Part shown: in pieces, positions 1-9,485 of the stretch
Numbering within the stretch: the first letter of the stretch is position 1
Layout: each line of letters begins with the position of its first letter
NCBI RefSeq assembly: GCF_001425485.1
Contig: NZ_LMQW01000002.1
Span: 506-64,505, forward strand
DNA: 64,000 nt
Source: Aureimonas sp. Leaf427
Lineage (GTDB): Bacteria > Pseudomonadota > Alphaproteobacteria > Rhizobiales > Rhizobiaceae
Direction of reading: 5' to 3'
Translations under genes and position numbers: made by a program
The notes under the pieces: generated by a model
The model's input: only the letters and a program-made list of their open reading frames with translations
Database searches by the model: none
Told to the model about the DNA's origin: nothing

Positions 1-1446
1 CGAACGCGTCCCGACATCGCGAAGCGACGTCAATGCTTCGACGAACCGATCCCGGAAAACGGCGCTGTCGGCGACCGTGCCGAATATGTCGCGCTCCTCC
101 AGAAACGACAGCGGTTCGTCGCGCGAGCGCAAAGCCGCCGCGTGCAGACGGTCCGCGTTCACGTCGTTGAAAACGATCTCCCGGCCGCTGTCCGAAACAC
201 CTTCGAAATAGCGGCACCAGAGCGCGGAGACGAGGGCGAGGCCTTCGACGTCCTCGCCCTTCGCGAGGCGGTCGGCCGTCGAGGGGAGGATGAACTTCGG
301 CTGGCGATTCGAGCCGTCCTGGGCAAGGCGCGAGATCGTGTCGCCGATCTTCGGGTTGGCGAATCGCCGTTCGATCAAAGCGACGTAGTCGCCGAGATCC
401 GTGTTCGGCACGGGCGGCACGCAGGGCACGATCTCCTCGCGCTCCAGCTTCAGAAGGAAGGCGCGAATCGTCTCGTCCTCCATCGCCTCGTGCACGAAGT
501 GGATGTCGAGGAGCTCGCCGGGATAGGCGATCGCCGCATGGCCCCCGTTGAGGATGCGGATCTTCATCAGCTCGAACGGCGCGACGTCCTCGACGATCTC
601 GACGCCGACGCTCGCGAAATCCGGGCGGCCCGCCGGAAACTTGTCCTCCAGGACCCATTGCTTGAACTCTTCGCAATAGACGGGCCAGGCATCGGCAATG
701 CCGAACGTGTCGGCACAATGGCGAATCTCGCGCTCGCTCGTGGCGGGCGTGATCCGGTCGACCATCCCGTTGGGAAAGGCGACGTTCGCGCCGATCCAGT
801 CGGCGAAAGCGGGGTCGGAGAGGCGGGCAAGGCCGGCGACGGCGTTCTCGGCGACATGGCCGTTGCCGGGAATGTTGTCGCAGGACATGACGGTGAAGGG
901 TTGGATGCCCGCCTCCCGCCGGAGCTTCAACCCCTTGGCGATGAGGCCGAAGACCGTCTTCGGATCGTCGGGATTTGCGCCGTCGGCGGCGATGGCGGGA
1001 TGGGCGGGGTCGAAGGCGCCGGTCGCGGGATCGATGAAGTAGCCGCCCTCGGTGATCGTCATGGAAACGATGCGGATCGCGGGATCGGCGAGCTTCTTCG
1101 CGATGGCTGCGCGGTCGGTCGGATCGAGGATGTCGATCATCGCGCCGGTGATGCGGGCGTTGGACGTGCCGACATCTTGCTCGACGACGGTCGTCAGATA
1201 GTCCTGCGAAGCCAGCTTGTCGCGCATCGCGCCGTCATGAGCGGTGACGCCGGCGCCGACGATCGCCCAGTCGCGGTCCTTCCCGGCGTTGAAGAGGGCG
1301 TCGAGATAGACGGCCTGATGGGCGCGGTGGAAGTTGCCGATGCCGAAATGGACGATTCCGGCGGTGAGGTCGGCCCGGTCGTAGGCCGGGACCGAAGCCG
1401 TCCTGGAAATTTCGGAGAGCGTCGCGAGCGAAAGAGGCGTCGTCAT
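1..1446 (-). CDS. mtlK: Mannitol 2-dehydrogenase family oxidoreductase (3' end beyond the window edge)
   Basis: NAD-dependent polyol dehydrogenase of the long-chain mannitol dehydrogenase family, cytosolic, oxidising a hexitol such as D-mannitol to a ketose. From the ATG at 1446, 482 codons are visible, so only about 10-20 residues should be missing beyond base 1. An N-terminal nucleotide-binding segment carries GIGNFHRAH, followed by TITEGGY and SCDNIPGNG. The catalytic Lys-x4-Asn-x2-His signature lies in MKIRILNGGH at K295, N300 and H303, matching the residue numbers known for Pseudomonas fluorescens mannitol 2-dehydrogenase. It is the last visible gene of a leftward operon, 150 bp after the transporter ATPase. 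The family call is firm; the substrate (mannitol, arabinitol, sorbitol or another polyol) is inferred from context. Confidence 0.9.
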   Translation of the reverse strand, partial: MTTPLSLATLSEISRTASVPAYDRADLTAGIVHFGIGNFHRAHQAVYLDALFNAGKDRDWAIVGAGVTAHDGAMRDKLASQDYLTTVVEQDVGTSNARITGAMIDILDPTDRAAIAKKLADPAIRIVSMTITEGGYFIDPATGAFDPAHPAIAADGANPDDPKTVFGLIAKGLKLRREAGIQPFTVMSCDNIPGNGHVAENAVAGLARLSDPAFADWIGANVAFPNGMVDRITPATSEREIRHCADTFGIADAWPVYCEEFKQWVLEDKFPAGRPDFASVGVEIVEDVAPFELMKIRILNGGHAAIAYPGELLDIHFVHEAMEDETIRAFLLKLEREEIVPCVPPVPNTDLGDYVALIERRFANPKIGDTISRLAQDGSNRQPKFILPSTADRLAKGEDVEGLALVSALWCRYFEGVSDSGREIVFNDVNADRLHAAALRSRDEPLSFLEERDIFGTVADSAVFRDRFVEALTSLRDVGTRS

Positions 1447-1596
1447 GGGTCGTCCTCGTCTGGAGCCGGAGCGCCGCGCGTCCGACAGGCCGCGATGGAA
1501 CGCTCTATCGTCATGAATCGTCGAGTGAAACTGGGATCGACCGGCGAAAACCGATCGATCCCGTTCGCCGCAAGGGCGCTTTTCAGGCCGCCGCGA

Positions 1597-2598
1597 TCAG
1601 CGGATCGCGCGTCCCTCGGCGTCGAAGCGGTGCAGCCGCTGCTCGTCGGGGGTGAGATAGACCGTGTCGCCGTGGCGGAGCTTCGTGTCGCCGTCCGCGC
1701 GCAGCGTCACGGCGCCGATGCCCTCGGTCTGAACGTGCAGGAACGTGTCGGAGCCCAGATGCTCGGTCACGCCGACCGTCCCCTTCCAGACGCCCTCGGT
1801 CGTCGAGACCTTCAGGTGTTCCGGACGGATGCCGACCGTGTGGGCGTTCCATTTGGCGGCGGCGGCGCCCGTCGCGATGTTCATGCGGGGGCTGCCGATG
1901 AACTGCGCGACGAAGAGATTGTCCGGCCGGTTGTAGAGGTCCATCGGCGAGCCGACCTGCTCGATGCGCCCGGCCTGCAGCACGACGATCTTGTCGGCCA
2001 TGGTCATGGCCTCCACCTGGTCGTGCGTCACGTAGATCATGGTCGTGCCGAGCTGCTGGTGGAGCTCGGAGATCTCGAGCCGCATCGTGCCGCGCAGCGC
2101 GGCGTCGAGATTGGAGAGCGGCTCGTCGAAGAGGAAGGCGGAGGGCGCGCGCACGATGGCGCGGCCGATCGCGACGCGCTGGCGCTGGCCGCCGGAGAGC
2201 TGGCCGGGCTTGCGCTCCAGATAGGGCGCAAGGTTGAGGATGCGCGCGGCGTCCTGAACCTTCTTCTCGATGACGGCCTTGTCGAGCTTGGCCATCTTCA
2301 GCGGGAAGGCGATGTTGTCGTAGACGCTCATATGCGGATAGAGCGCGTAGGACTGGAAGACCATGGCGAGGCCGCGCCGGGCGGGCGCTTCGCCCGTGAC
2401 GTCGCGCCCGTCGATGGCGATGGTGCCGCTCGTCGTGTCCTCGAGGCCCGCGATGAGGCGGAGCAGCGTCGACTTTCCGCAGCCGGACGGGCCGACGAAG
2501 ACGACGAACTCGCCGTCCTCGATGGAGAGGTCGATGCCGGGGATGACGTGCGAGGCGCCGAAGGATTTGGAGACCTGGCGGAGCTGGATCGTGCCCAT
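1597..2598 (-). CDS. Polyol/sugar ABC transporter ATP-binding protein (SmoK/MalK type)
   Basis: Cytoplasmic ATPase of a CUT1 carbohydrate importer, 333 aa, the usual length for UgpC/SmoK/MalK proteins. Walker [10 protein letters not shown] lies at residues 36-44, followed by a Q-loop ([12 protein letters not shown]), signature [14 protein letters not shown], Walker [12 protein letters not shown] and the switch histidine in [10 protein letters not shown]. The C-terminal third is a TOBE-like regulatory domain ([10 protein letters not shown]). It begins 23 bp after the stop of the second permease, so the two are surely cotranscribed. With the two permeases and the divergent binding protein at 7018 it completes one importer. 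Homology to the sorbitol/mannitol Smo system is clear at family level; the substrate is inferred from the adjacent dehydrogenases and kinase. Confidence 0.95.
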   Translation of the reverse strand: MGTIQLRQVSKSFGASHVIPGIDLSIEDGEFVVFVGPSGCGKSTLLRLIAGLEDTTSGTIAIDGRDVTGEAPARRGLAMVFQSYALYPHMSVYDNIAFPLKMAKLDKAVIEKKVQDAARILNLAPYLERKPGQLSGGQRQRVAIGRAIVRAPSAFLFDEPLSNLDAALRGTMRLEISELHQQLGTTMIYVTHDQVEAMTMADKIVVLQAGRIEQVGSPMDLYNRPDNLFVAQFIGSPRMNIATGAAAAKWNAHTVGIRPEHLKVSTTEGVWKGTVGVTEHLGSDTFLHVQTEGIGAVTLRADGDTKLRHGDTVYLTPDEQRLHRFDAEGRAIR

Positions 2599-2621
2599 GT
2601 CGTTCTTTTCCCTTCTTGTTC

Positions 2622-3446
2622 TTATTTCACGGCGCCGAAGGTCAACCCGCGCACGAGCTGCTTCTGGCTGAACCAGCCCATGATGAGGATGGGCGCGATG
2701 GCAAGCGTGGAGGCCGCCGAGAGCTTCGCCCAGAAGAGACCCTGCGGGCTCGAGAAGGAGGCGATGAAGGCGGTGAGCGGCGCGGCGTTCGTCGTGGTCA
2801 GGCGGATCGTCCAGAAGGACTCGTTCCAGGCGAGGATGATGTTGAGAAGCATGGTCGAGGCGATGCCCGGGAGCGCCATCGGCGTCAGCACATGCCAGAT
2901 TTCGCCCCAGAGCGTGGCGCCGTCCATGCGCGCGGCCTCCAGGATCTCGCCCGGAATCTCGCGGAAGTAGGTGTAGAGCATCCAGACGACGATCGGCAGG
3001 TTGATCAGCGTCAGCATGACGGTGAGGCCGATCCGCGAGTCGAGAAGGCCGAAGTCGCGGAAGAGGAGATAGATCGGCACGAGCACCGCGACGGAGGGCA
3101 TCATCTTCGTCGAGAGCATCCACATGAGCACGTCCTTCGTGCGCTTGGTCGGCGAGAAGGCCATGGCCCAGGCCGCCGGCACCGCGACGAGCAGCGCCAG
3201 GAAGGTGGAGAGAAGCGACAGGATCACCGAATTGGTGAAGGGCTTCCAGTAGTCGCGCTGCGTCTGAACCTCGACATAGTTCTCGAAGGTGAAGGACGGG
3301 ATGAGGTTGAAGCCGCCGATCGCCTCGACCTCCGTCTTCATCGAGGTGATGATCGTATAGAGGATCGGGAAGAAGAGGAGGAGCGCGACGGCCCAGGCGG
3401 CGATGGTGAAGGCGACCTTGCGGCGGGTGGAAACGGCTCTGGCCAT
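2622..3446 (-). CDS. Polyol/sugar ABC transporter permease (SmoG/MalG type)
   Basis: Inner-membrane permease of a CUT1 importer, 274 aa. An N-terminal hydrophobic helix ([17 protein letters not shown]) is followed by further membrane segments and the EAA loop [20 protein letters not shown], which docks on the ATPase. The MalG-like pattern, with a single N-terminal helix, a periplasmic loop and then five helices, distinguishes it from its partner. The ATG at 3446 follows an AAGGAGG-type ribosome binding site. It lies 14 bp after the stop of the other permease and 23 bp before the ATPase start. Confidence 0.94.
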   Translation of the reverse strand: MARAVSTRRKVAFTIAAWAVALLLFFPILYTIITSMKTEVEAIGGFNLIPSFTFENYVEVQTQRDYWKPFTNSVILSLLSTFLALLVAVPAAWAMAFSPTKRTKDVLMWMLSTKMMPSVAVLVPIYLLFRDFGLLDSRIGLTVMLTLINLPIVVWMLYTYFREIPGEILEAARMDGATLWGEIWHVLTPMALPGIASTMLLNIILAWNESFWTIRLTTTNAAPLTAFIASFSSPQGLFWAKLSAASTLAIAPILIMGWFSQKQLVRGLTFGAVK

Positions 3447-3460
3447 GGTTCTCGCCTCCT

Positions 3461-4333
3461 TCAGCGATCGAGGTTCTTGCCGACGGCGCGCATCAGGAAG
3501 AAGGCGACGACATTGGCGAGGATGACGGCGATGATGCCGCCGGCGGAGGCGCCGCCGACATCGTAGCCGAGGAGCGCGGTGCGGTAGATCAGGAAGGCGA
3601 GATTGGTCGAGGCGTAGCCCGGCCCGCCATTGGTCGTCACCAGGATCTCGGCATAGACGCCGAGCAGGAAGATGGTCTGGATCAGGATGACCATGGTGAT
3701 GGCGCGCGCCATGTGCGGCAGCGTCAGGTAGCGGAAGCGGGCGAGGAAGCCCGCGCCGTCCATCTCGGCGGCTTCCTTCTGCTCGCCGTCCAGCGACTGC
3801 AGGGCGGTGAGGAGGATCAGCGCGGAGAAGGGCAGCCACTGCCACGCGACGATGATGATGATCGAGAAGAGCGGATATTGCGCGAACCAGTCGACCGGCT
3901 GAAGCCCGAGAAACCGCGAGCCGTCGGCGAGAACGCCGTAGCTCGGATGCATGATCATGTTCTTCCAGACGAGCGCGGCCACCGGCGGCATCACGAAGAA
4001 GGGCGAGATGATCATGATGCGCACGATCCCCTGGCCCCAGATGTCCTGGTCGACCAGAAGCGCGATGGCGATGCCGCCGATGATCGTGATGAGGAGGACG
4101 CCGCCGACGATGGCCAGCGTGTTCCAGAGCGACTGGAAGAAGGCGGGGTCGGTGTAGAAGAAGCGGTAGTTCAGGAAGCCGGCGAAGCCGACGCTGGCGG
4201 GATTGAGCAGGTTGTAGTTCTGGAAGGAGAACCACAGCGTCATCGCCAGCGGCACGATCATCCAGACGAGAAGCAGCCCCACCGAGGGCGCCATCATCAG
4301 GCGTGACAAACCTCGCGTCTGTTTTGTCGCCAT
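3461..4333 (-). CDS. Polyol/sugar ABC transporter permease (SmoF/MalF type)
   Basis: Inner-membrane permease, 290 aa, with about six membrane helices. The first is [21 protein letters not shown], and the EAA motif is [21 protein letters not shown] around residues 185-205. It is the first transporter gene of the leftward operon, 72 bp downstream of the GatZ-like gene. It should heterodimerise with the permease at 2622. The order permease-permease-ATPase-dehydrogenase mirrors smoFGK-mtlK loci of Rhodobacter and rhizobia. Confidence 0.94.
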   Translation of the reverse strand: MATKQTRGLSRLMMAPSVGLLLVWMIVPLAMTLWFSFQNYNLLNPASVGFAGFLNYRFFYTDPAFFQSLWNTLAIVGGVLLITIIGGIAIALLVDQDIWGQGIVRIMIISPFFVMPPVAALVWKNMIMHPSYGVLADGSRFLGLQPVDWFAQYPLFSIIIIVAWQWLPFSALILLTALQSLDGEQKEAAEMDGAGFLARFRYLTLPHMARAITMVILIQTIFLLGVYAEILVTTNGGPGYASTNLAFLIYRTALLGYDVGGASAGGIIAVILANVVAFFLMRAVGKNLDR

Positions 4334-4405
4334 GCTCCTGTTCCTCCCTTCGAGTGTTGGTGAACCGGCTCCCTCCTCAAGGAGCCGCCGCGTGCGGCCG
4401 CCGTG

Positions 4406-5683
4406 TCAGGCAGCCGGCGGATGCGTCGCGCGAAAATAGGTGCCGAGCACCTCGTCCACGGCCGCCACGAGAATATCGGCTGCCGAGGCGGATGCGATGC
4501 GGGAGAGGGGAACTCCCCCGACATATTGCCGCAGCAGCGTTTCGGGTATCGCGATCCCGTCGAGCGCGGAGAGGAGGCGCGCCACCGCCGCCTCGGCCTC
4601 CGGGCGGTTCCAGTAGTAGCGGATGCGGTCGCTATAGCTGAAATGGCGCTGCAGCCGCAGGGCCTCTTCGCTTCCGTGATAATGGCCCTGCCAGTCCGCG
4701 GGCTCGGCGCTCATCAGCGCTTCCATCGCCGCGGCGAGCGGGCGCGTCCCGTAGCCGGGCACGAGGTCGCTGGCGACGAGGTCGAGCCCGTAGAGCGCCT
4801 CGCGATAGGCGAAGGTGAGGCCCGGCCCGACCTTCAGGATCGGATAGCCGTCCCGAACGAGGGCGGCCAGCGCCTCCTCGCTCTGATAGTCGGTGGAATG
4901 GGCCTCGAAGACGAGGTCCGGCTCTTCGCCGAGCAGGGCGCTGAGATCGGCCGCGCGGGGCGGATCGTAGGCGATGACGTTGTCGGAGCCGAACTCCACG
5001 CCGGGCTGCACGACGAAGGCGGTGACGCGGTCGAAGGCCTCGTCGAGGCCTGCGGCCGTGAAGACCTCGCGATGCACGGCGATCGTGGCGCGCGCGGCGC
5101 CCGGCGCCGTCGGCTCCACCGTGTCGAGCACATGGTCGGCGCCGCCGGGCACCGGCACCTCGGTGCCGAGAATATAGTGGGGCGCGGGACGGCCCGCCGC
5201 CTTCGCCGCGGCTTCCGCGACCGCGGCTAGCTTGGCCGCCCGGTTCGCAACGGTGCGGTCGTCGAGCGCGGCGGGCTCGCCGGCGCAGCCCATCGAGGCG
5301 TCGAGATGGATCTTGGAAAAGCCCGCCGTCACATAGGCCTCGACCATGGCCGCCGCCTTTTCCAGCGCGATCTCCGCGGGTTCCTTGCGCCAGGGATTGG
5401 GGCCGAGATGGTCGCCGCCGAAGAGGATGTGGTCGCGCGCCAGGCCCTCCTCGTCCGCGATGCCCTCGACGAAGCGCACGAAATCGGCCGGCTTCATGCC
5501 GGTATAGCCGCCCTCGTGGTTCACCTGGTTGCAGGTGGCCTCGATGAGGACGGGGCCGCCGTCGCGCGCCGCGCGGCGGAGCGCGGCGCGGATGACGGTC
5601 GGATGGGCCGAACAGACGGAGGTGATGCCGGTCGGGGCGCCCGCGCGGCGGGCCTTCGCAAGGCCGGTCAGGATGTCGCTCAT
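4406..5683 (-). CDS. GatZ/KbaZ-like protein, probable D-tagatose-6-phosphate 4-epimerase
   Basis: 425 aa, full-length member of the family first described as the non-catalytic subunit of class II tagatose-bisphosphate aldolase. Conserved stretches include [18 protein letters not shown] near residue 50, [12 protein letters not shown] near 90 and [10 protein letters not shown] near 125. No catalytic GatY/KbaY partner is present. In Agrobacterium tumefaciens the homologue beside a tagatose kinase was shown to act alone as a D-tagatose-6-phosphate 4-epimerase, giving fructose 6-phosphate. That reading is preferred here because a PfkB kinase overlaps its start by 4 nt (ATGA). A subunit role for a distant aldolase cannot be excluded. 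Confidence 0.85.
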   Translation of the reverse strand: MSDILTGLAKARRAGAPTGITSVCSAHPTVIRAALRRAARDGGPVLIEATCNQVNHEGGYTGMKPADFVRFVEGIADEEGLARDHILFGGDHLGPNPWRKEPAEIALEKAAAMVEAYVTAGFSKIHLDASMGCAGEPAALDDRTVANRAAKLAAVAEAAAKAAGRPAPHYILGTEVPVPGGADHVLDTVEPTAPGAARATIAVHREVFTAAGLDEAFDRVTAFVVQPGVEFGSDNVIAYDPPRAADLSALLGEEPDLVFEAHSTDYQSEEALAALVRDGYPILKVGPGLTFAYREALYGLDLVASDLVPGYGTRPLAAAMEALMSAEPADWQGHYHGSEEALRLQRHFSYSDRIRYYWNRPEAEAAVARLLSALDGIAIPETLLRQYVGGVPLSRIASASAADILVAAVDEVLGTYFRATHPPAA

Positions 5684-6669
5684 GCCAGGATCTTTCGGTC
5701 TGCGTCGGCTGCGATGAAGGCGTCGAGTTCGGCAAGCGTCGAGACGCCTTCCATCGGCCCCTGCCGCGTCACGTTGCGCGCCCCGGCCGCATTTGCATAG
5801 GCGAGCGCCTGGTCCGGCCGGTGCCCCAGCCGGCGGCAGGTGAGATAGGTCGCGCCGAAACAGTCCCCCGCCCCGGTCGGATCGATCTCGTCCACCTTGT
5901 AGGCGGGCGCGTCGATGCGGCCGGCCTCGCGGCTGAAATGGCTGGAGCCCTGAGCGCCGCGCTTCAGCACGACCTCGGAAATGCCGAGGGCGAGCAGGGC
6001 TTCGACCGCCTCCGCCTCGTCGGTTTTGCCGGATGCCACGAAGAGCTCCTCGCCGGACGGCAGGAGAAGGTCGGCGACGGCGAGCATCTCGTCGATGCGC
6101 TTTCGCGTCTCCCCGCCCGCGAGCTCCTTGCGGATGTTTGGGTCGAAGGAGACCGAGCCGCCCCGCGCCTTCACGCTGGACACGGCGGCGAGGAGAATCT
6201 CGCCGATCCCTGCGATGCCGAAGGCCGAGCCCATGACATGGACATGGCCCGCGCGGGCGATCAGGGCTTCGGCCTCGGCGGTCATCGCCGTGTCGCCGGC
6301 GGCGGAATGGACGAGGTTGAAGACGAAGTCGCGGCTGCCGTCGGCGCGGTAGCGCACGAAGGCGCTGCCCGTCGGCTTGCCGGGAATGACTGATATGGCC
6401 GAGACGTCGACGCCGTCGCGGGCGAGGCGCGTGACGTTCAGCCGGCCGAAATCGTCGTCGCCGACCGCCGCCACGATGCCCGCCGCGCCGCCGGTCCTGG
6501 CGACCTGGTCGATGAAGATCGCGGGAGCGCCGCTCGCGAACGGGCCGACGAGCGGCTGGGGGCCGAGGAACCCCTCCCCGACCGTCGTCGCCATGATCTC
6601 CACCAGAATCTCGCCGACGGTGATCGTCGGCCCCAGAGCTTCCGGCGCGATTCCTCTCCTCGGCGCCAT
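5680..6669 (-). CDS. PfkB-family carbohydrate kinase (probable tagatose/ketohexose kinase)
   Basis: Ribokinase/PfkB-fold sugar kinase, 329 aa from the ATG at 6669, which has a GGAGG-like site 6-8 nt upstream. An upstream start at 6843 would add a low-complexity tail and is rejected. The N-terminal [10 protein letters not shown] and the C-terminal anion-hole/catalytic signature [14 protein letters not shown] (Asp base) are both intact. It is the first gene of the leftward catabolic operon and overlaps the next gene by 4 nt, so translation is probably coupled. By analogy with the Agrobacterium galactitol/altritol locus it should phosphorylate D-tagatose at C6; fructose or another ketose is the alternative. 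Confidence 0.87.
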   Translation of the reverse strand: MAPRRGIAPEALGPTITVGEILVEIMATTVGEGFLGPQPLVGPFASGAPAIFIDQVARTGGAAGIVAAVGDDDFGRLNVTRLARDGVDVSAISVIPGKPTGSAFVRYRADGSRDFVFNLVHSAAGDTAMTAEAEALIARAGHVHVMGSAFGIAGIGEILLAAVSSVKARGGSVSFDPNIRKELAGGETRKRIDEMLAVADLLLPSGEELFVASGKTDEAEAVEALLALGISEVVLKRGAQGSSHFSREAGRIDAPAYKVDEIDPTGAGDCFGATYLTCRRLGHRPDQALAYANAAGARNVTRQGPMEGVSTLAELDAFIAADADRKILA

Positions 6670-6932
6670 CCGTCCCCTCCCCCTCGCCTGCTTCGGCCGC
6701 CCGGTATCGTCCCCGTGCGACTCTCCTCCTTCGGGCACCCTCCGGCCGCCCTGTCTTGCCCGCAGATCAGCACGGTTCTTTACGTGCGTCAACAACAGAA
6801 ACTTTGGTGCGAATGACGCGCCGCAGCATGGTAATTTGTGCATTGCAATGACGAATTATCGGAAACGTCAATCCGAACATGGCGATAAGTTCGATTTACG
6901 GGTCAGTCGGTTGCTGTGATGAAAACACCGAC

Positions 6933-6961
6933 TTGACAGGCCGACCGCGATCGGCCGATAA
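6933..6961 (+). promoter_or_regulatory. Candidate promoter with operator-like palindrome for the binding-protein operon
   Basis: TTGACA at 6933-6938 is followed after 17 bp by CGATAA (6956-6961). The spacer is largely an inverted repeat, GGCCGA-N6-TCGGCC (6939-6956). A repressor bound there would block RNA polymerase, and the LacI protein encoded at 10606 is the obvious candidate. It lies about 57 bp upstream of the ATG at 7018, in the only long gap between the two divergent operons (6670-7017). Start sites and binding are not demonstrated. Confidence 0.5.
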
Positions 6962-7017
6962 AAACTTTACGCATGTAGCTTTGTGCGTGAGTGTCCGTTG
7001 GAGGAGGCGGATTTCCC

Positions 7018-8331
7018 ATGAAACATCTGATGTCCAAACTGTCGGCGTCGATCGTCGGCCTCGGCCTTCTGGCCGGCATGGCACAGGCCGAAGAGATCAC
7101 GGTCGCCACCGTGAACAACGGCGACATGATCACCATGCAGAAGCTCTCGCCGGCCTGGGAAAAGGAAACCGGCAACAAGATCAACTGGATCGTTCTGGAA
7201 GAGAACGTCCTGCGCGAGCGCGTCACGACCGACGTCGCCACCAAGGGCGGCCAGTTCGACATCATGACGATCGGCGCCTACGAGACCCCGATCTGGGGCA
7301 AGTCCGGCTGGCTCATGCCCGTCGACGATCTCGGCGACGACTACGACTATGCCGATCTTCTGGAGCCCATCAAGGCGGGCCTGACCGTCGACGGCAAGCT
7401 CTACGCGGTGCCCTTCTATTCGGAGAGCTCGTTCACGCTCTACCGCAAGGATCTCTTCGAGGCGGCCGGCCTCACCATGCCGGAGAACCCGACCTACGAC
7501 CAGATCAAGGAATACGCGGCCAAGCTCACCGACAAGTCCAAGCAGCAATACGGCATCTGCCTGCGCGGCAAGCCGGGCTGGGGCGAGAACATGGCCTTCC
7601 TCGGCACCATGGTGAACACCTATGGCGGCCAGTGGTTCGACATGGACTGGAAGCCGCAGCTCACCTCCGACGCCTGGAAGGCCGCCATCGGCGACTACGT
7701 CAAGCTGATGACCGAGAACGGTCCTCCCGGCGCGACGGCCAACGGCTTCAACGAGAACCAGTCGCTCTTCTCCACCGGCCATTGCGCCATGTGGATCGAC
7801 GCGACCTCGGCCGCCGGCCGCGTCTTCGATCCGAAGGAGAGCCAGGTCGCCGACAAGGTCGGCTTCGCCCGCGCGCCCACCCAGGTGACGCCGAACGGGT
7901 CGAGCTGGTCCTGGTCCTGGAGCCTCGCCATCCCGGCGACCTCGCAGAAGGCGGAAGCGGCGAAGTCGTTCCTGAAATGGGCGACGTCGAAGGAGTACGT
8001 CAAGCTCGTCGGCGAGACGCAAGGCTGGGTCGCCCTGCCCCCGGGCACGCGCAAGTCCACCTACGCGCTGCCCGAGTACCAGAAGGCCGCGCCTTTCGCC
8101 GCAACCGTGCTCGACGCCATCATGTCGGCCGATCCGTCCAAGCCCACCAAGGACCCGGTGCCCTATACGGGCGTCCAGTTCGTGGCGATCCCCGAGTTCC
8201 AGTCGATCGGAACCGTGGTCGGGCAGCAGATCGGCGCCGCGCTTGCGGGCCAGCAGACCGCGGACGCCGCCCTCGAGGCCGCCCAGTCCCAGGTCGAGCG
8301 CGACATGATGCGCGCGGGCTATCCGAAGTAA
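7018..8331 (+). CDS. Periplasmic polyol/sugar-binding protein of the CUT1 ABC importer (SmoE-like)
   Basis: 437-aa extracellular solute-binding protein (family 1). The ATG at 7018 follows GGAGGAGG and yields a clean Sec signal peptide, hydrophobic core SIVGLGLLAGM, with likely cleavage after AQA before EEITVATVNN. The mature part has the two-lobed pattern of this family with many Trp/Tyr (WSWSWSLAIPATS, YGGQWFDMDWKPQ), typical of sugar stacking. It is transcribed away from the genes for its permeases and ATPase, so a regulator acting in the shared 6670-7017 gap could control both arms. The polyol substrate is inferred from neighbours. Confidence 0.93.
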   Translation: MKHLMSKLSASIVGLGLLAGMAQAEEITVATVNNGDMITMQKLSPAWEKETGNKINWIVLEENVLRERVTTDVATKGGQFDIMTIGAYETPIWGKSGWLMPVDDLGDDYDYADLLEPIKAGLTVDGKLYAVPFYSESSFTLYRKDLFEAAGLTMPENPTYDQIKEYAAKLTDKSKQQYGICLRGKPGWGENMAFLGTMVNTYGGQWFDMDWKPQLTSDAWKAAIGDYVKLMTENGPPGATANGFNENQSLFSTGHCAMWIDATSAAGRVFDPKESQVADKVGFARAPTQVTPNGSSWSWSWSLAIPATSQKAEAAKSFLKWATSKEYVKLVGETQGWVALPPGTRKSTYALPEYQKAAPFAATVLDAIMSADPSKPTKDPVPYTGVQFVAIPEFQSIGTVVGQQIGAALAGQQTADAALEAAQSQVERDMMRAGYPK

Positions 8332-8351
8332 GCCGGAAGGCTAGCCAGCAG

Positions 8352-8379
8352 GGTCCGGCCGGCCAGGGTCGGCCGGGCC
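8352..8379 (+). terminator. GC-rich hairpin after the binding-protein gene
   Basis: Ten-bp stem GGTCCGGCCG/CGGCCGGGCC (one G-U pair) with an 8-nt loop, 20 bp after the stop codon and with no U-tract. Such hairpins between a binding-protein gene and downstream catabolic genes usually act as RNA stabilisers or partial terminators, giving excess binding protein. No gene is seen in the remaining gap to 8582. Confidence 0.5.
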
Positions 8380-8582
8380 CCCTCCCCTTCCGGTCCCCGG
8401 ACCTGCCGGCGGGATGCGTCCCGCCCGCGAAGAACCGTTCGAGCGTCGCTGCGCGGCGCCGATACCGCCCGACCGCGAGCCGTCCGCGATGCCCCGCGGA
8501 ACCGACCCGACAGACCGAAACAGACGAGAGACGCGCCCCGGCGGTCGACGACCCCGTGCGCCCAGACGAAGGAGTGCCCGCG

Positions 8583-9353
8583 ATGAGACTGAAGGATAAG
8601 GTCGCCCTGATCACCGGCGGTGCCCGCGGCATCGGCTACGGCTTCGCCGAGGCCTTCGTCGCCGAGGGCGCCAAGGTCGTCATCGCCGACATCAACCTCG
8701 ATCGCGCCACCGCCTCGGCCGCAGCTCTCGGCTCCGCCGCCTCCGCCGTGCGCCTCGACGTCACCGACATCGCGGACATCGAGCGCGTCGTCGCCGAGAT
8801 CAATGCTGCCCATGGCGGCATCGACATTCTCGTCAACAATGCCGGCATCTTCGAAATGGCGCCGATCACCGACATTACCGAGGAGAGCTACGACCGCGTC
8901 TTCGACGTGAACCTCAAGGGCTCGCTCTTCACCATGAAGGCGGTCGCCAACGGCATGATCGCGCGCGGCCGCGGCGGCAAGATCATCAACATGGCGAGCC
9001 AGGCGGGCCGTCGCGGCGAGTCGCTCGTCGCGCTCTACTGCGCCTCCAAGGCCGCCATCATCTCGGCCACGCAGTCGGCGGCGCTGGCGCTCGCCAAGCA
9101 CAATATCCAGGTCAACGGCATCTCGCCCGGCGTGATCGACAGCGAGATGTGGGACGTGGTCGACGCCGCCTTCGCCAAGTGGGAGGGCCTCCAGCCCGGC
9201 GAGAAGCGCGCCGCCGTCGCCAAGACCGTTCCGGCCGGCCGCTTCGGCAAGCCCGACGACCTGAAGGGCCTCGCGGTCTTCCTCGCCTCCGCCGACAGCG
9301 ACTACATTCTCGCCCAGACCTACAATGTCGACGGCGGAAACTGGATGAGCTGA
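8583..9353 (+). CDS. smoS: SDR-family polyol dehydrogenase (SmoS-like; sorbitol/galactitol 2-dehydrogenase)
   Basis: 256-aa classical short-chain dehydrogenase, the same length as Rhodobacter SmoS. The NAD-binding TGGARGIG is at residues 11-18, NNAG near 88, and the catalytic Tyr152/Lys156 lie in YCASK, preceded by NMASQAGRRGE. The C-terminus AQTYNVDGGNWMS is characteristic of the SmoS group. The reaction is NAD-dependent oxidation of a hexitol at C2: glucitol to fructose, or galactitol to L-tagatose in the galactitol 2-dehydrogenase branch. The zinc dehydrogenase, tagatose-type kinase and GatZ-like neighbours favour a galactitol/altritol role, but sorbitol remains possible. It is probably cotranscribed with the binding protein. 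Confidence 0.9.
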   Translation: MRLKDKVALITGGARGIGYGFAEAFVAEGAKVVIADINLDRATASAAALGSAASAVRLDVTDIADIERVVAEINAAHGGIDILVNNAGIFEMAPITDITEESYDRVFDVNLKGSLFTMKAVANGMIARGRGGKIINMASQAGRRGESLVALYCASKAAIISATQSAALALAKHNIQVNGISPGVIDSEMWDVVDAAFAKWEGLQPGEKRAAVAKTVPAGRFGKPDDLKGLAVFLASADSDYILAQTYNVDGGNWMS

Positions 9354-9485
9354 AGCCGTCAGGCCCTTCGAAGGGCTACGGTTTCTTACGTTCCAAGAGC
9401 GGCCCGATCCTTCGGGCGGCGGGCCGCTCGCCCCGCATGTCCAGCAGTCCGGCGCCCGCGCGCCTTCGATAGGAAAGCAAGTCTG

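Noticed and set aside
142-2970. A 942-codon open frame on the plus strand
   Set aside because: It is the antisense shadow of mannitol dehydrogenase, the ATPase and a permease, all with family motifs on the minus strand. High GC keeps shadow frames open.
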